A stretch of 64,000 bases of DNA. Origin: Phyllobacteriaceae bacterium. GTDB taxonomy: Bacteria > Pseudomonadota > Alphaproteobacteria > Rhizobiales > Rhizobiaceae. Positions within the stretch are counted from its first letter, which is position 1; every line of letters starts with the position of its first letter. The position numbers were made by a program, and so were the translations under genes. The stretch spans positions 496,001 through 560,000 of the forward strand of contig JADJTR010000012.1 in assembly GCA_016711085.1 (NCBI GenBank), given 5' to 3'. Below, piece by piece: positions 26,376 through 39,308 of this stretch. The notes beneath the pieces were generated by a model, which did no database searches, had not been told where the DNA came from, and worked only from the letters and a program-made list of their open reading frames with translations.

Positions 26376-27665
26376 TCAACCGCGCCGGACGAAAACCGCC
26401 ACGTAAAACCCGTCCGTTCCGGTCAACGCCGGCGAAAGCAAGGCCCCTGCATGGTCCGGAAAGCGGGCGCGCCGCGACGTTCCCGGCAATTTGCGCTCCC
26501 ATTCGGCGCGCATGTCGAGTGCGACAAAACCGGGATGCGCCGCCAGAAACGCCTGGATTTGCCGGTCGTTTTCCCCGGCGAAAACCGAACAGGTGACATA
26601 GGCGAGGCGGCCGCCAGGCCGGACAAAGCCTGCAGCGGCGGCGAGGATCGTGGCTTGTTCCGCGATCCGGGTTTCCAATTGCCGATCCGACAGCCGCCAT
26701 TTGGCGTCAGGCCGCCGTCGCCAGGTTCCGGCGCCGGTGCACGGTGCGTCGACAAGGACCAAATCCATGCGGCCGTCCAGCGGCGCCAGTTGCGCCGGCC
26801 GGGCGATCACCTGGACATTGTGGGCGCCGGCGCGTTTCAGCCGGTCGAAAATCGGCGAAAGCCGGGCCTTGTCCGCATCGAAGGCGAAAATCTGCCCCTT
26901 GTTGGCGAAGGCGCCGGCCAGCGCCAGCGTCTTGCCGCCGGCGCCGGCGCAATAATCGAGAATCTGGCCGGGATGGTCCGGCGCGGCAAGCATGGCGACG
27001 ATTTGCGACCCCTCGTCCTGCACCTCGTACCAACCCTTGGCGAAGGCCGGTTCGGCCTGGACATTGGGATGACGGCCGAGGCCGGCGATTGGCGGGATGC
27101 GGATGGCTTGCGGCGCGAGGACGGCGGCGATTGCGCCGGTATCGGCGAGTTCCTTCAGGACGCGCTCGCGGTTCGACTTGAGGGCGTTGACGCGGAGATC
27201 GAACGGCGGGCGGGCGGCGAGCGCGGCGCCTTCGGCGATCCAATCGGCGCCAAAAGCCTCCTCAAGATGAGGGACGGTCCAGTCGGGCACATCGGCGCGC
27301 ACTGCGTCGGGCGCGTCGGCCAATTCGCGTTCGGCCCATGCGGCGCACTCTTCGTCCGTCAAGGGCGGGGGCGCGAAATTGTCCCCGGCAAGAGCGGTTG
27401 CAAGCGAGTCCGGCGTCTCGCCGGCGCAGGCCATCAAGGCGCCGAAGGCGTTGGCGCGCGGACCTTCGGCGTCCAGGCGCCACGCCGTTGAGCGTTTGAG
27501 CCGCAGGGCGTCATAAACGATGGTGCCGATGGCGGCGCGGTCGCCCGAGCCGGCGAAGCGATGCGCCAGACCCCAATCCTTCATGGCGTCGGCCGCGGGC
27601 CGTTTGCGCGACTCGATATCGGCGAGAATGTCGATTGCGGCCTGAAGCCGTCCGCCAAGGCGCAT
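26376..27665 (-). CDS. rsmB: 16S rRNA (cytosine-967 C5)-methyltransferase-like RsmB
   Basis: 429 residues; start ATG 27665 (MRLGGRLQAAIDIL). An RNA-binding N-terminal half is followed by the SAM-dependent domain: DYCAGAGGKTLALA (motif I), VDAPCTGAGTWRRRPDAKW (motif IV with the release Cys) and AYVTCSVFAGE (motif VI with the nucleophilic Cys). Both catalytic cysteines are present. It methylates cytosine in 16S rRNA. In many Rhizobiales rsmB lies between guaB and guaA, as it does here, although accessory genes have spread the cluster. Confidence 0.88.
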   Translation of the reverse strand: MRLGGRLQAAIDILADIESRKRPAADAMKDWGLAHRFAGSGDRAAIGTIVYDALRLKRSTAWRLDAEGPRANAFGALMACAGETPDSLATALAGDNFAPPPLTDEECAAWAERELADAPDAVRADVPDWTVPHLEEAFGADWIAEGAALAARPPFDLRVNALKSNRERVLKELADTGAIAAVLAPQAIRIPPIAGLGRHPNVQAEPAFAKGWYEVQDEGSQIVAMLAAPDHPGQILDYCAGAGGKTLALAGAFANKGQIFAFDADKARLSPIFDRLKRAGAHNVQVIARPAQLAPLDGRMDLVLVDAPCTGAGTWRRRPDAKWRLSDRQLETRIAEQATILAAAAGFVRPGGRLAYVTCSVFAGENDRQIQAFLAAHPGFVALDMRAEWERKLPGTSRRARFPDHAGALLSPALTGTDGFYVAVFVRRG

Positions 27666-27812
27666 GCGTGATTTTCTCCTTGGCCGCGCTTTAACCGGCT
27701 TGGACCACGAACGCCACAGCCGCATCCGCAAACTTCAGCCTGCGGCAATCCGTCATTGGCGAAAACACATTCAAATTCCTAAATGTGTAAGGTTCGCAGA
27801 TGGAGTTGCACA

Positions 27813-28272
27813 ATGAGCGATGCCCCGGTCAATTTTCCCCAACTGAACCGCCCCGCCCCCGGTTTGGGGGGGGCGGCCCCCCCCGGGCCCGGGCCGGCCC
27901 CCCCCCCCGGGGGGAAAAAGGGCTGGCTGGTCCTGTTCTCTCATCCGGCCGATTTCACGCCGGTGTGCACAACCGGGCCCGAAGCACCCAAACGGGCTTC
28001 TCGGCCTGTCGATCGACAGCCACTACGCCCACATCGCGTGGGTGCGGTCGATCAAGGACAATTTCGACGTCGACATCAAGTTCCCGATCATCGCCGACCT
28101 GTCGATGGAGGTCGCCAAAGCCTATGGCATGATTCAGCCGGGCGCTTCCGACACGTCGGCGGTGCGCGCCTTTGGGGCGGCTTCGCGCCCCGGCGACGCG
28201 GCCGCCGCCAAGCGCGCGTCGGAAGGGTACGACTACACCGACTGGTACTTCTCGAAGAAAAACGTGGCCTGA
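27813..28272 (+). pseudogene. 1-Cys peroxiredoxin (Prx6/AhpC-TSA), damaged by sequence artefact
   Basis: Begins MSDAPVNFPQLN at ATG 27813 and includes the catalytic HPADFTPVCTT. Residues 17-35 are replaced by G/C homopolymers (27858-27920); after the Cys the reading frame shifts, and in the second frame GLLGLSIDSHYAHIAWVRSIKDNFDVDIKFPIIADL is intact. A later section (the expected AxFIIDPxGxxRA through PP) is missing: sequence jumps from TSAVRAF to AASRPGDAAAAKRASEGYDYTDWYFSKK, which is the normal C-terminus. The whole is about 460 bases against an expected 650-660. Most likely an intact gene in the organism, an antioxidant enzyme next to katG. Confidence 0.8.
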
Positions 28273-28939
28273 GACCCTCCCTCAAGGGCCGCGCCAAGGG
28301 GCCGGGGCGAAAATGCCCCGGCCTTTTCGTTTGCTCAGGCGTCGTAGGGATTGAACAGGCGCACGCCCATGTGGGGGGGGCGGCGGGGTCGGGGCAGGCG
28401 GCGCGCCGGGGGCCCGGCCCCCCCCCGCGGGGGGGAGGGAGGGGCCCCCCCCCCGGGCACCGGGGGCGTCGGCGGCCAAGGTCGCACGAACAGGGACGGC
28501 GTGGCGTTCCGGGGCGGAAGGGGGCCGGAAAGGGGGGGGCGGGGGGGGGGCGGGGGGCCCGGGGCGCGGGCCGCCGGAAGGGGGGGGGGGGGGGGGGGGG
28601 GGGGGCCCGCGGGGGGGGGCGGGGGGGTCGAGGAGGCCCGCCGCCCGGGGGAGGCCCCCCGCACCCGGGGGCCGGGGGTCCTCCACCCTCCGGTAGTTTG
28701 GGAAGCTCAGCAGATGTCGACGAAGGTCACTTCGGCGGCCTGCGCCGCGAGACCGGTCGCGACGTATCCTCGCTCGAGACGACGACCACGGCATCCCGAC
28801 CGCGCCGCGTCACATGTTGGGTTCGCCCTCAGCCGCGCGGCGGGCCGTTGCGACGCGAGGCGACGCGGAACGTTCCTGGGCCGTGGGCGCAGCGCAAGGG
28901 GGGCCTCAACGGCCGCGCCCGCCGCATCGGATCAATCGA
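28273..28939. other. G/C homopolymer block between peroxiredoxin and katG
   Basis: 667 bases. 28370-28690 consists of G runs up to about 20 bases with short mixed islands. On either side there are fragments with ordinary composition: 28335-28370 reads on the minus strand as HMGVRLFNPYDA followed by a stop, and 28700-28770 reads on the minus strand as GYVATGLAAQAAEVTFVDIC and a stop. One or two real genes may once have been here but cannot be recovered from this sequence. Confidence 0.55.
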
Positions 28940-31302
<2,363 letters not shown>

Positions 31303-32199
31303 ATGATTACGATCACCCTGAGGCAGATGGCCTATTTCGAGGCGCTGGCCGAAACGCGCCATTTCGGCCGCGCCGCCGAACTGTCGAAAGTGTCGCAGCC
31401 GGCCCTGTCGACCCAGATCGCCGAAATCGAGAATCGATTGGGCGTCCGCCTGTTCGAGCGCACCGGCCGCGCCGCGCTGCTGACAGCAGACGGAGCGCGA
31501 TTGAAGCCGCTGATCGAACGCGCGCTGGCCGACGCGCGCGAAATCGAAGCGACGGCGCGACTGGGGCGCGACGTGCTGGAGGGCCGCTTTCGCCTCGGGA
31601 TCATTCCGACCATCGCGCCCTATATCCTGCCCTCGGTCCTGTCGGCGACGGCGGCGCGCTTTCCCCGCCTGACGCTCGAAATCCGCGAGGCGGTCACCGG
31701 GACGTTGATCGAGGAAACGGCGTCGGGGGGGCTCGACGCCCTGTTGGCGGCCGACCCGCTCGACCATCCGTCGATCGCCACGCTGCCCTTGTTCAAGGAC
31801 CGTTTCTTCCTCGCCGCTTCGGCCGGCGACAAGGCGTTCGAGAAGCCTCCGGTCGCGCCGGAGAGCCCGTTGCTGGAACGCTTGATGCTTCTGGAGGAAG
31901 GCCATTGCCTGCGCGACCAGGCGCTGGCGCTGTGCGGCGAGGTCAAGCCGGTCGCCATGGCCAGCTATGGCGCAACCTCGCTGGGCACGCTGTTGCAAAT
32001 GGTGGCGCACGGGCTTGGCGTGACGCTGGTGCCGGAAATGGCTTTGCCGGTCGAGGCCGTGCGCGCCGAATTGCGCGTCGTACCGTTCACCGAACCGCAG
32101 CCGTTTCGCACCATCTGTCTCGGCTACAGGCGCAGCGGCGGGCGGGAAAGCGATGTCCGAGCGCTGGGCGATATGATCGCGGCGGGACGGCTCAGCTGA
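31303..32199 (+). CDS. oxyR: peroxide-sensing LysR-type regulator OxyR
   Basis: 298 residues, ATG 31303 (MITITLRQMAYFEALAETRHFGRAAE). N-terminal HTH with KVSQPALSTQIAEIENRLGVRLFERT; C-terminal effector domain with LLEEGHCLRDQALALC, the two redox cysteines spaced as in OxyR (Cys199/Cys208 of E. coli). Peroxide forms a disulfide there and converts the tetramer to an activator. Placed back-to-back with katG, which it should activate. Tail-to-tail overlap with the MAPEG gene is eight bases. Confidence 0.92.
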   Translation: MITITLRQMAYFEALAETRHFGRAAELSKVSQPALSTQIAEIENRLGVRLFERTGRAALLTADGARLKPLIERALADAREIEATARLGRDVLEGRFRLGIIPTIAPYILPSVLSATAARFPRLTLEIREAVTGTLIEETASGGLDALLAADPLDHPSIATLPLFKDRFFLAASAGDKAFEKPPVAPESPLLERLMLLEEGHCLRDQALALCGEVKPVAMASYGATSLGTLLQMVAHGLGVTLVPEMALPVEAVRAELRVVPFTEPQPFRTICLGYRRSGGRESDVRALGDMIAAGRLS

Positions 32200-32611
32200 T
32201 CCCCGCCAACCTCGCCGCCAGAAGCACCCAAAGTCCGCCGACCGTAAAGTATCCGGCGATGAACAGCGGCCGGCGGTAGCGGATTCGATTGGTCGTCACA
32301 TGAACATAGGCGTGGGCCAGACGCGTCAGCGCGAAGATCCAGGCGAGCGCCACTGCAATCGAGGTCGCGGCATCGGTCGCGTGCAGCGCAAGCACGGCGG
32401 CGAAGAACAGCACCGGCAGTTCGAACTGGTTTTCGAGGTTGTTGCGCACGAACAGCGAGCGCGCCGGCTCGGCGTTGTTTTCGCGAAATTGCCTGGTCGA
32501 GGCTTCGCCGGCGGCGATCGCTTCGCGCCGCCTTTTCGACATCAGCCAATAAACGGCAAGGGTCAGACCGGCCTGGACGATCATCGGCCAGAATATGGCG
32601 TCGCCGCTCAT
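32192..32611 (-). CDS. MAPEG-family membrane protein
   Basis: 139 residues, ATG 32611. Four hydrophobic segments: AIFWPMIVQAGLTLAVYWLM, LPVLFFAAVLALHA, IAVALAWIFALTRLAHAYVH and PLFIAGYFTVGGLWVLLAARL. The VRNNLENQFELPVLF motif (ENQFE) is characteristic of the MAPEG subgroup near guaB/rsmB in Rhizobiales. Function not established. Its 3' end overlaps oxyR's by eight bases on the other strand. Confidence 0.8.
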   Translation of the reverse strand: MSGDAIFWPMIVQAGLTLAVYWLMSKRRREAIAAGEASTRQFRENNAEPARSLFVRNNLENQFELPVLFFAAVLALHATDAATSIAVALAWIFALTRLAHAYVHVTTNRIRYRRPLFIAGYFTVGGLWVLLAARLAGIS

Positions 32612-32827
32612 GGCGCTTCCCTCCCCTGCCCGCATGTCCGCCGGCCCGGTCCGGAATTGTGCGTGGCGGAAAGGCTCCAGGCAAGCGCCGCGGCGCTTCC
32701 GCACCGTCAGCTTGACGATTTATTGCGGCAGCCGGCTCAGGATTGATGGCAATCAACGCTTCGGACGCGTCCTGACGCGATAATCAATGCGAGGGGGAGG
32801 AAGCTGCCTTTCGCAGGAGTATTCGTC

Positions 32828-34018
32828 ATGCCCTCATTGAGAATCCTGACCATTCTGGCCTTGTTGTCCGTTTCCCCGGCGGCGGTCGCCGATGCCATTA
32901 AAATCGGAGGCGACGACTATGTAGGCGGCGCGAATGCCGTCACATCCATACCGACCGCTCGCGACCTGTTCGCAAGCGGTTTCCGTGTCGGCGTCAAGAA
33001 CCGGGTCGAGAAAGATGCCCACGGTCTCGGCTTTTCGGTCGGTTTCGATGCCCCCGTGGGCGGCGACGCCTACGCCGCGGGATTCTCGGTCGAAGTCGAC
33101 CAGCCCGTCGGCGACGATCTGACCGCCAGCGGCTTTTCGGTGACGCTCGACAAGAACGCCGGCGTCGGCGGCAACGCCCGGCTGATGGGCGGCACGGTGA
33201 CCGTCGATGGTCCGATCGCCGGCAGCCTCGTCGCCGCCGCCGGCTCGTTCACGCTCGATGCGCCCATTGCCGGCGATCTCCATGTGTCAGCGGGCGAATT
33301 GTCCTTCGGCAAGGATGCGAAGGTCGACGGCGTCCTCACCTATCGTTCGGCCGAGCCGCGCGACATTCCCGCAAGCGTCGCCCCGCCGGACCGCGTCCGC
33401 TACGAAAAGGTGGTCTTGTCGGCCGGAATTCCCGATCTGCGCGACGGCATGGACGACGTGACCCGTTCCTTCTGGCCGAGCGCTGTCGGCGCGTTTTTCG
33501 CTTCCCTGCTCGGCCTGGTGTTTCTCGCGGCCGTTGCCGGCGCGTTCCTGGCGCTGATGCCCGGACAGGTCGAACGGCTCCGGACCGAAGCCATCGCCCG
33601 GCCATGGTCCGGCATGGCGTTCGGCGCACTCGGATTGGCGACGCTGATCGGCCTCGTCCCGGTCGCCGGCATGACGGTCATCGGCTTGCCGCTGATCCCG
33701 CTGCTGCTGGTCGGGCTCGTGATCGTCTGGTTGCTGGCGTGGATGACCGGCGCCTATGCGCTCGGATGGCGCATCGCCGGCGCTTTCCAGGCGCTCGACG
33801 ACGCCTTGCTGACGCGTCTCATCGTTGTTGTCGGTGGCGCGGTGGTGCTGGCTCTGGTCAATTTCATCCCGGTTCTGGGCTGGATGATCAATCTGGCGGT
33901 GACCTTTCTCGGCCTCGGCGCGGCAACCGCCTTGATCTGCGACCGGCTTGCCTCATGGCGCAAAGGCGCCGACGCCGGCTTTATCGATTCCCCAGCGGCC
34001 GCCAAAAGCGAAGATTGA
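32828..34018 (+). CDS. secreted-start, bactofilin-like beta-helix membrane protein
   Basis: 396 residues: signal peptide (residues 1-21), a region of short repeated strands rich in G-D-A/V (residues 25-170; for example GGDAYAAGFSVEVDQPVGDDLTASGFSV, in repeats of about 20 residues), then 4-5 membrane helices (residues 215-375). The repeats look like the right-handed beta-helix of bactofilin/polymer-forming proteins, here exported and anchored to the inner membrane. Start ATG 32828 has GGAG spaced correctly (GCAGGAG). Function unknown, possibly envelope scaffold. No operon partner. Confidence 0.65.
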   Translation: MPSLRILTILALLSVSPAAVADAIKIGGDDYVGGANAVTSIPTARDLFASGFRVGVKNRVEKDAHGLGFSVGFDAPVGGDAYAAGFSVEVDQPVGDDLTASGFSVTLDKNAGVGGNARLMGGTVTVDGPIAGSLVAAAGSFTLDAPIAGDLHVSAGELSFGKDAKVDGVLTYRSAEPRDIPASVAPPDRVRYEKVVLSAGIPDLRDGMDDVTRSFWPSAVGAFFASLLGLVFLAAVAGAFLALMPGQVERLRTEAIARPWSGMAFGALGLATLIGLVPVAGMTVIGLPLIPLLLVGLVIVWLLAWMTGAYALGWRIAGAFQALDDALLTRLIVVVGGAVVLALVNFIPVLGWMINLAVTFLGLGAATALICDRLASWRKGADAGFIDSPAAAKSED

Positions 34019-34043
34019 GCCAGCCATGGGCGCAGGCCGGCCG

Positions 34044-34613
34044 TCAGCGACCGGCCTGCCGCCTTTTTACAAGCAGAAACGTCGCTGGAACGGCGAGCGT
34101 CAGCCCGACGAAAATCCACTTCCCCACGGTATAAAACGACGCATCGGCGGCGGAGGCGGCGTTGACCGTCATCGGATCGGCGACCATTCGGGCGATGGCG
34201 AAATTCTCGGCCCAGTCGAAGCCGAGATAGAACGCCGGCGCGACGACGACCAGCACGAAACGGCGCAGCGCCGCCATGCGGTCGATCCAGCCGATCCCGG
34301 TCCCTACGCGCCAAGCCACAAGTGCGCTGGCGAAGGCGAAAGCCGGCGGGAACACCAGATCGAGGAAAAAAGTGTGAAGCCGCAAGAAATCAATCCGGCC
34401 GTCGCGGCCAAGCGCCTCGATCCAGCGGGTCAGCGTTTCGGCCGTATAGCCGAAAATGTGCACATCCGGACTCTGCAGGCCGCCGGCCATGGGCGCGAGT
34501 CGAAACTGGTGCAGCCAGGCGAGCCCCAGATAAAGCGCCAGCGCCACGGCGACGGCGCCGATGGTCACGCGGTGCAAACCGCGGGCGATTGAAGCCTCGG
34601 CGGCGTCAGGCAT
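34044..34613 (-). CDS. four-helix membrane protein, paralogue 3 of the guaB operon
   Basis: About 189 residues from ATG 34613. Four membrane helices; between helices 1 and 2 a periplasm-sized loop (LHQFRLAPMAGGLQSPDV...), then HTFFLDLVFPPAFAFASALVAW and FYLGFDWAENFAIARMVA. The DxxFP and FDxxEN motifs recur in the two neighbouring proteins. No known family is recognised. Its start overlaps the end of the preceding gene by eight bases, so the three are translationally coupled. Confidence 0.6.
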   Translation of the reverse strand: MPDAAEASIARGLHRVTIGAVAVALALYLGLAWLHQFRLAPMAGGLQSPDVHIFGYTAETLTRWIEALGRDGRIDFLRLHTFFLDLVFPPAFAFASALVAWRVGTGIGWIDRMAALRRFVLVVVAPAFYLGFDWAENFAIARMVADPMTVNAASAADASFYTVGKWIFVGLTLAVPATFLLVKRRQAGR

Positions 34614-35154
34614 TGTCAAAGGCGTGGTTGAAAGACGACAGCCAGACGCCGATCGGCAGCGCGATGGCGAACAGGCCGAACAGCCATTTAGCCCCCGTCA
34701 AAGCCGAAACAAGGGCCACGGCGCCCGCGTCGAGCGCAACATGGTCCGACAGGAGCGCCGCGACGCCGCGATTTTCGAGCAAATCGAACACGAAAAGCGC
34801 CAGCGGCAGCGCCGCCGCCATCCAGACCCGCTGGGCGCGTGGAACGCCGGCGAAGCGGCGGTGGCGGGACAACGCCAAAAACGTCAGCGCGATCAGCGCG
34901 GCGGCGAGGAACAGCGGGAACGACAGGTCGAATACGCGCGAATGCCACAACAGGTATTGCGTCTTTTCCACCGGATCGAGTTCGTTGAGCCAGGCGGCGA
35001 ACCACGCCTGATCGTAACCGCCGAACTTGCTGTCCGGTCCGGGACCGGCCTCGGCCCACGGCTTGAACACCAGGTTTTGCCACCACGCCAGGGCGGCGAA
35101 AGCGGCAAGCGCCAAGGCCGAAACGATCCGCGCCAGACGACCGGATTCCGTCAT
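34606..35154 (-). CDS. four-helix membrane protein, paralogue 2 of the guaB operon
   Basis: 182 residues from ATG 35154. Same plan as its neighbours: helix 1 (RIVSALALAAFAALAWW), loop of about 50 residues, VFDLSFPLFLAAALIALTF, then ALFVFDLLENRGVAALLSD and a last helix. The DLSFP and FDLLEN motifs line up with those of the other two genes. Overlap ATGA with the preceding gene. Function unknown; gene duplication is evident. Confidence 0.6.
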   Translation of the reverse strand: MTESGRLARIVSALALAAFAALAWWQNLVFKPWAEAGPGPDSKFGGYDQAWFAAWLNELDPVEKTQYLLWHSRVFDLSFPLFLAAALIALTFLALSRHRRFAGVPRAQRVWMAAALPLALFVFDLLENRGVAALLSDHVALDAGAVALVSALTGAKWLFGLFAIALPIGVWLSSFNHAFDNA

Positions 35155-35714
35155 GATTTGTCCCTTTTTCTCATGCCGCGCCAACCGCGGAACCCCACCG
35201 CGGCCAGTCCGGCGAGCAACACCGTAAGCGTAACAGTGACGCTTGTCGATTTGAGCACGCTGAGGCGGCTCGCGCCCTGCGCCATTTCCGGCGTGATCGC
35301 TTCCGGCCCGGCCCGCAACAGCCTGGCGACGGCGGCGTTTTCGGCGAGATCGAAGCCGGCGACGGCAAGCGCCAGCAGCGCGGCCACCGCGGCGGCGATC
35401 CGTCCGCCAAAGCCGAGCCGCGCGGCGACGAAGGTCAGGCCGATAAACATCGACAAGCCGTTGAGCGGCGGGAAAATCGTATCGAGCTTGTGCTGGACGC
35501 TCAGATACTGCGCCCGCCCGGCCTCGCCGAGCGCGACGAGCAGCGCCTTGGCGCTGTCGAAATCATAGCCGCCTGGTCGCATGTCGAACATGCGGGCGTC
35601 GGCGAGGCCGCCAGTCGCCGCGATGGCCGTCAGCGCCGGCAGCGACCACAGCAGCATCGCGGCGTAGACCGCCGCGGTCGTCGCCAGAACCAGGACGATC
35701 AGAGCGCGTTTCAC
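35151..35714 (-). CDS. four-helix membrane protein, paralogue 1 of the guaB operon
   Basis: 187 residues, beginning two bases after the guaB stop. Helix 1 RALIVLVLATTAAVYAAMLLW, loop with DMRPGGYDFDSAKALLVALGEAGRAQYLSVQHKLDTIFPPLNGLSMFIGLTF, helix 3 LLALAVAGFDLAENAAVARLL and a terminal helix. The DTIFP and FDLAEN motifs are shared by the two following genes. Co-transcription with guaB is certain from spacing; the role is unknown. Confidence 0.62.
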   Translation of the reverse strand: MKRALIVLVLATTAAVYAAMLLWSLPALTAIAATGGLADARMFDMRPGGYDFDSAKALLVALGEAGRAQYLSVQHKLDTIFPPLNGLSMFIGLTFVAARLGFGGRIAAAVAALLALAVAGFDLAENAAVARLLRAGPEAITPEMAQGASRLSVLKSTSVTVTLTVLLAGLAAVGFRGWRGMRKRDKS

Positions 35715-35715
35715 G

Positions 35716-37355
<1,640 letters not shown>

Positions 37356-37368
37356 CTAGAATGCTCCC

Positions 37369-37665
37369 ATGCATCGCGACGCCCTGATCAATCGACTTGT
37401 TTCCCTGCGCCCGGCATTAACCGCCGAAGGCGTCATGCACATGACGCTTTTCGGTTCGCGCGCCCGCGGCGACGCCTTGGCGAACAGCGACATCGATCTG
37501 GCTCTCGAAGTGCGACCGGAAAGCCCGTTTTCGATTCTCGACCTTGTGGGCGTCGAGCAAATCATCGCCGACGCAACCGGTCTGCCGGCCAATGCCTTCA
37601 TGCGCCGTGCGCTCGATTCGGCTTTTCTGGGAATGATCGAACGGGAAGGCGTGACGGTTTTCTGA
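37369..37665 (+). CDS. mntA: MNT-domain nucleotidyltransferase antitoxin (MntA-like)
   Basis: 98 residues, ATG 37369. Minimal nucleotidyltransferase: FGSRARGDALANSDIDLAL contains the GSxARGD...SDxD active site, where two aspartates bind Mg2+. The third acidic residue is not obvious. MntA proteins AMPylate or otherwise modify the partner HEPN toxin and block it. The stop overlaps the hepT start (TGATG). The two genes form a type VII-style HEPN/MNT toxin-antitoxin module, transcribed divergently from guaB. Confidence 0.83.
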   Translation: MHRDALINRLVSLRPALTAEGVMHMTLFGSRARGDALANSDIDLALEVRPESPFSILDLVGVEQIIADATGLPANAFMRRALDSAFLGMIEREGVTVF

Positions 37666-38021
37666 TGGTCGACCGCGCGCATTTCCGGCTTCGCGACATC
37701 ATCGACGCCATCGACCAGATCGATTTGCTCCTGGCCGGGGCCACATTCGGCGATTTGCTCGCCAACCGAATGCAACGCGCCGCTTTTGAACGGTTCCTGG
37801 AAGTCCTCAGCGAAGCGTAGCGACATATTCCCGAAAACATGAAAGCCGCCGAATCGACGATCCCATGGCGGCGTGTCTCGGACATCGGCAATCATTTACG
37901 CCATGCGTACCACCGCGTGGACGCCGAAATTCTTTGGCGCATCTGGGCCGACGGCGATCTGGCGCTGCTTCGCGACGCCGTTTCACGGCAGATCGCGGCG
38001 ATGACGAAGGCGGCGCCCTGA
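37665..38021 (+). pseudogene. hepT: HEPN toxin (HepT/DUF86) split by an in-frame TAG
   Basis: The reading frame runs MVDRAHFRLRDIIDAIDQID...RAAFERFLEVLSEA, hits TAG at 37818-37820, and continues in the same frame with RHIPENMKAAESTIPWRRVSDIGNHLRHAYHRVDAEILW, which is the second half of the HepT fold. The junction SEA*RHIP corresponds to the usual SEAxRHIP of the family, so only one codon is wrong. The GNHLRHAY motif is the HEPN active-site region (R/H). Either a point mutation inactivated the toxin, or one base is misread (TCG to TAG). No frame change is involved, unlike elsewhere in the window. Confidence 0.8.
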
Positions 38022-38120
38022 TCGCGGCGCGCCGTTCGCGCCACGATGGCCGCGCAAGCCCCCCATCTTGCCAAATCGCCCTGCGACACCCTACGAAGGG
38101 TTGCAGGAGACCGAAGCTTG

Positions 38121-39308
38121 ATGAAACAGGACGCCGATAACGAACCGGGACCGTGGAACCCGCCCTCCCCGGAGGCAACCGCCGACGGGCCACCCGCTCC
38201 GCCAGCGGAGCAGCGGCCGGCCGCACCCGCCATCGTCCGCCACGACTTCGCCTTCACCGGCGAGTGGAAGGAGTATTTCGGCATCTGGATCGTCAACATC
38301 CTGCTGACGATCGTCACGCTCGGAGTCTATTCCGCCTGGGCCAAGGTGCGCCGCCAACGCTGGTTCTACGGCCATACGCTCGTCGCCGGCTCCGCCTTCG
38401 AATACCACGCGCGCCCGGTGCAGATCCTGATCGGCCGCATCATCGTGCTGGTGCTGATCGCCGGCTACAATCTGGCGATCAATTTCGTTCCCGTCGTCGG
38501 CATTTTCATCGGCATCGCCTTCCTGTTCGCCGTGCCGTGGTTCCTGGCGCGCGGCCTGCGCTTCAACGCCCGGGTGACGAGCTGGCGCAACCGCCGTTTC
38601 GATTTCACCGGATCCTATTGGGGCGCATGGCCGGGCTTCATCCTGTGGCCGATGGCGGCCTATTCGACCGGCGGCATCCTCGCGCCATTCGCCTCGAAAT
38701 CGGGCTGGTCCTATGTGCTCGGCAAGGCCCGTTTCGCCGGGCGCGACATCGCCTGCGATCCCGATCTCGACAAACTGTTCCGCCAATTGGGACCGGCGAT
38801 CCTGGTGATCGTCGGCGGCATCGTCCTGGCCGTGGCGGCGGTCGGAGTCCTCGCCGTCGCCGGCGCGGGCGGGGTTTTCGACGGCCTGACCGGCGCGCTG
38901 AATGGCGGCGACGGCGATTCGACGGCGGCGGCGCTGCTGATCGCGGCGATGGTTTATTTCGCGCTCATCCCGTTCCTGCTGATGTTCGCGCTCGCCGGCC
39001 TCATCTACCGCGCCGGGGTGCGCAATGTCGTGTTCAACGCCACCGTGTTCGACGGCCGGCACATGCTGCATTCCTCGGTCAATCGCTGGCGCTATCTCGG
39101 CATCGCGGTCACCAACTTCCTCTCCACCGTGTTCTCCTTCGGCCTCGCCCGGCCGTGGGCGGCGGTGCGCATGGCGAAATTCATGGCTGCGGCGACCGCC
39201 ATCTACGCCGCCGGCGGACTCGACCATTATGTGGCGATCGAACTGGACGAGGGTCTGGCGGCGCCGGCCGAATATCTCGATGTGGAAGGATTCGATTTTG
39301 GCTTCTGA
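38121..39308 (+). CDS. DUF898 (YjgN-like) multi-span membrane protein
   Basis: 395 residues from ATG 38121. A proline-rich cytoplasmic start (residues 1-40) is followed by two DUF898 repeats: FAFTGEWKEYFGIWIVNILLTIVTLGVYSAWAKVRRQRWFYGHT and a second copy around residues 290-370 (VTNFLSTVFSFGLARPWAAVRMAKF). Eight to nine membrane helices. Function unknown; E. coli YjgN is of this family. The next gene, an M48 protease, starts within its last codons (TTG at 39298), so the two form an operon, as is common for DUF898. Confidence 0.85.
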   Translation: MKQDADNEPGPWNPPSPEATADGPPAPPAEQRPAAPAIVRHDFAFTGEWKEYFGIWIVNILLTIVTLGVYSAWAKVRRQRWFYGHTLVAGSAFEYHARPVQILIGRIIVLVLIAGYNLAINFVPVVGIFIGIAFLFAVPWFLARGLRFNARVTSWRNRRFDFTGSYWGAWPGFILWPMAAYSTGGILAPFASKSGWSYVLGKARFAGRDIACDPDLDKLFRQLGPAILVIVGGIVLAVAAVGVLAVAGAGGVFDGLTGALNGGDGDSTAAALLIAAMVYFALIPFLLMFALAGLIYRAGVRNVVFNATVFDGRHMLHSSVNRWRYLGIAVTNFLSTVFSFGLARPWAAVRMAKFMAAATAIYAAGGLDHYVAIELDEGLAAPAEYLDVEGFDFGF

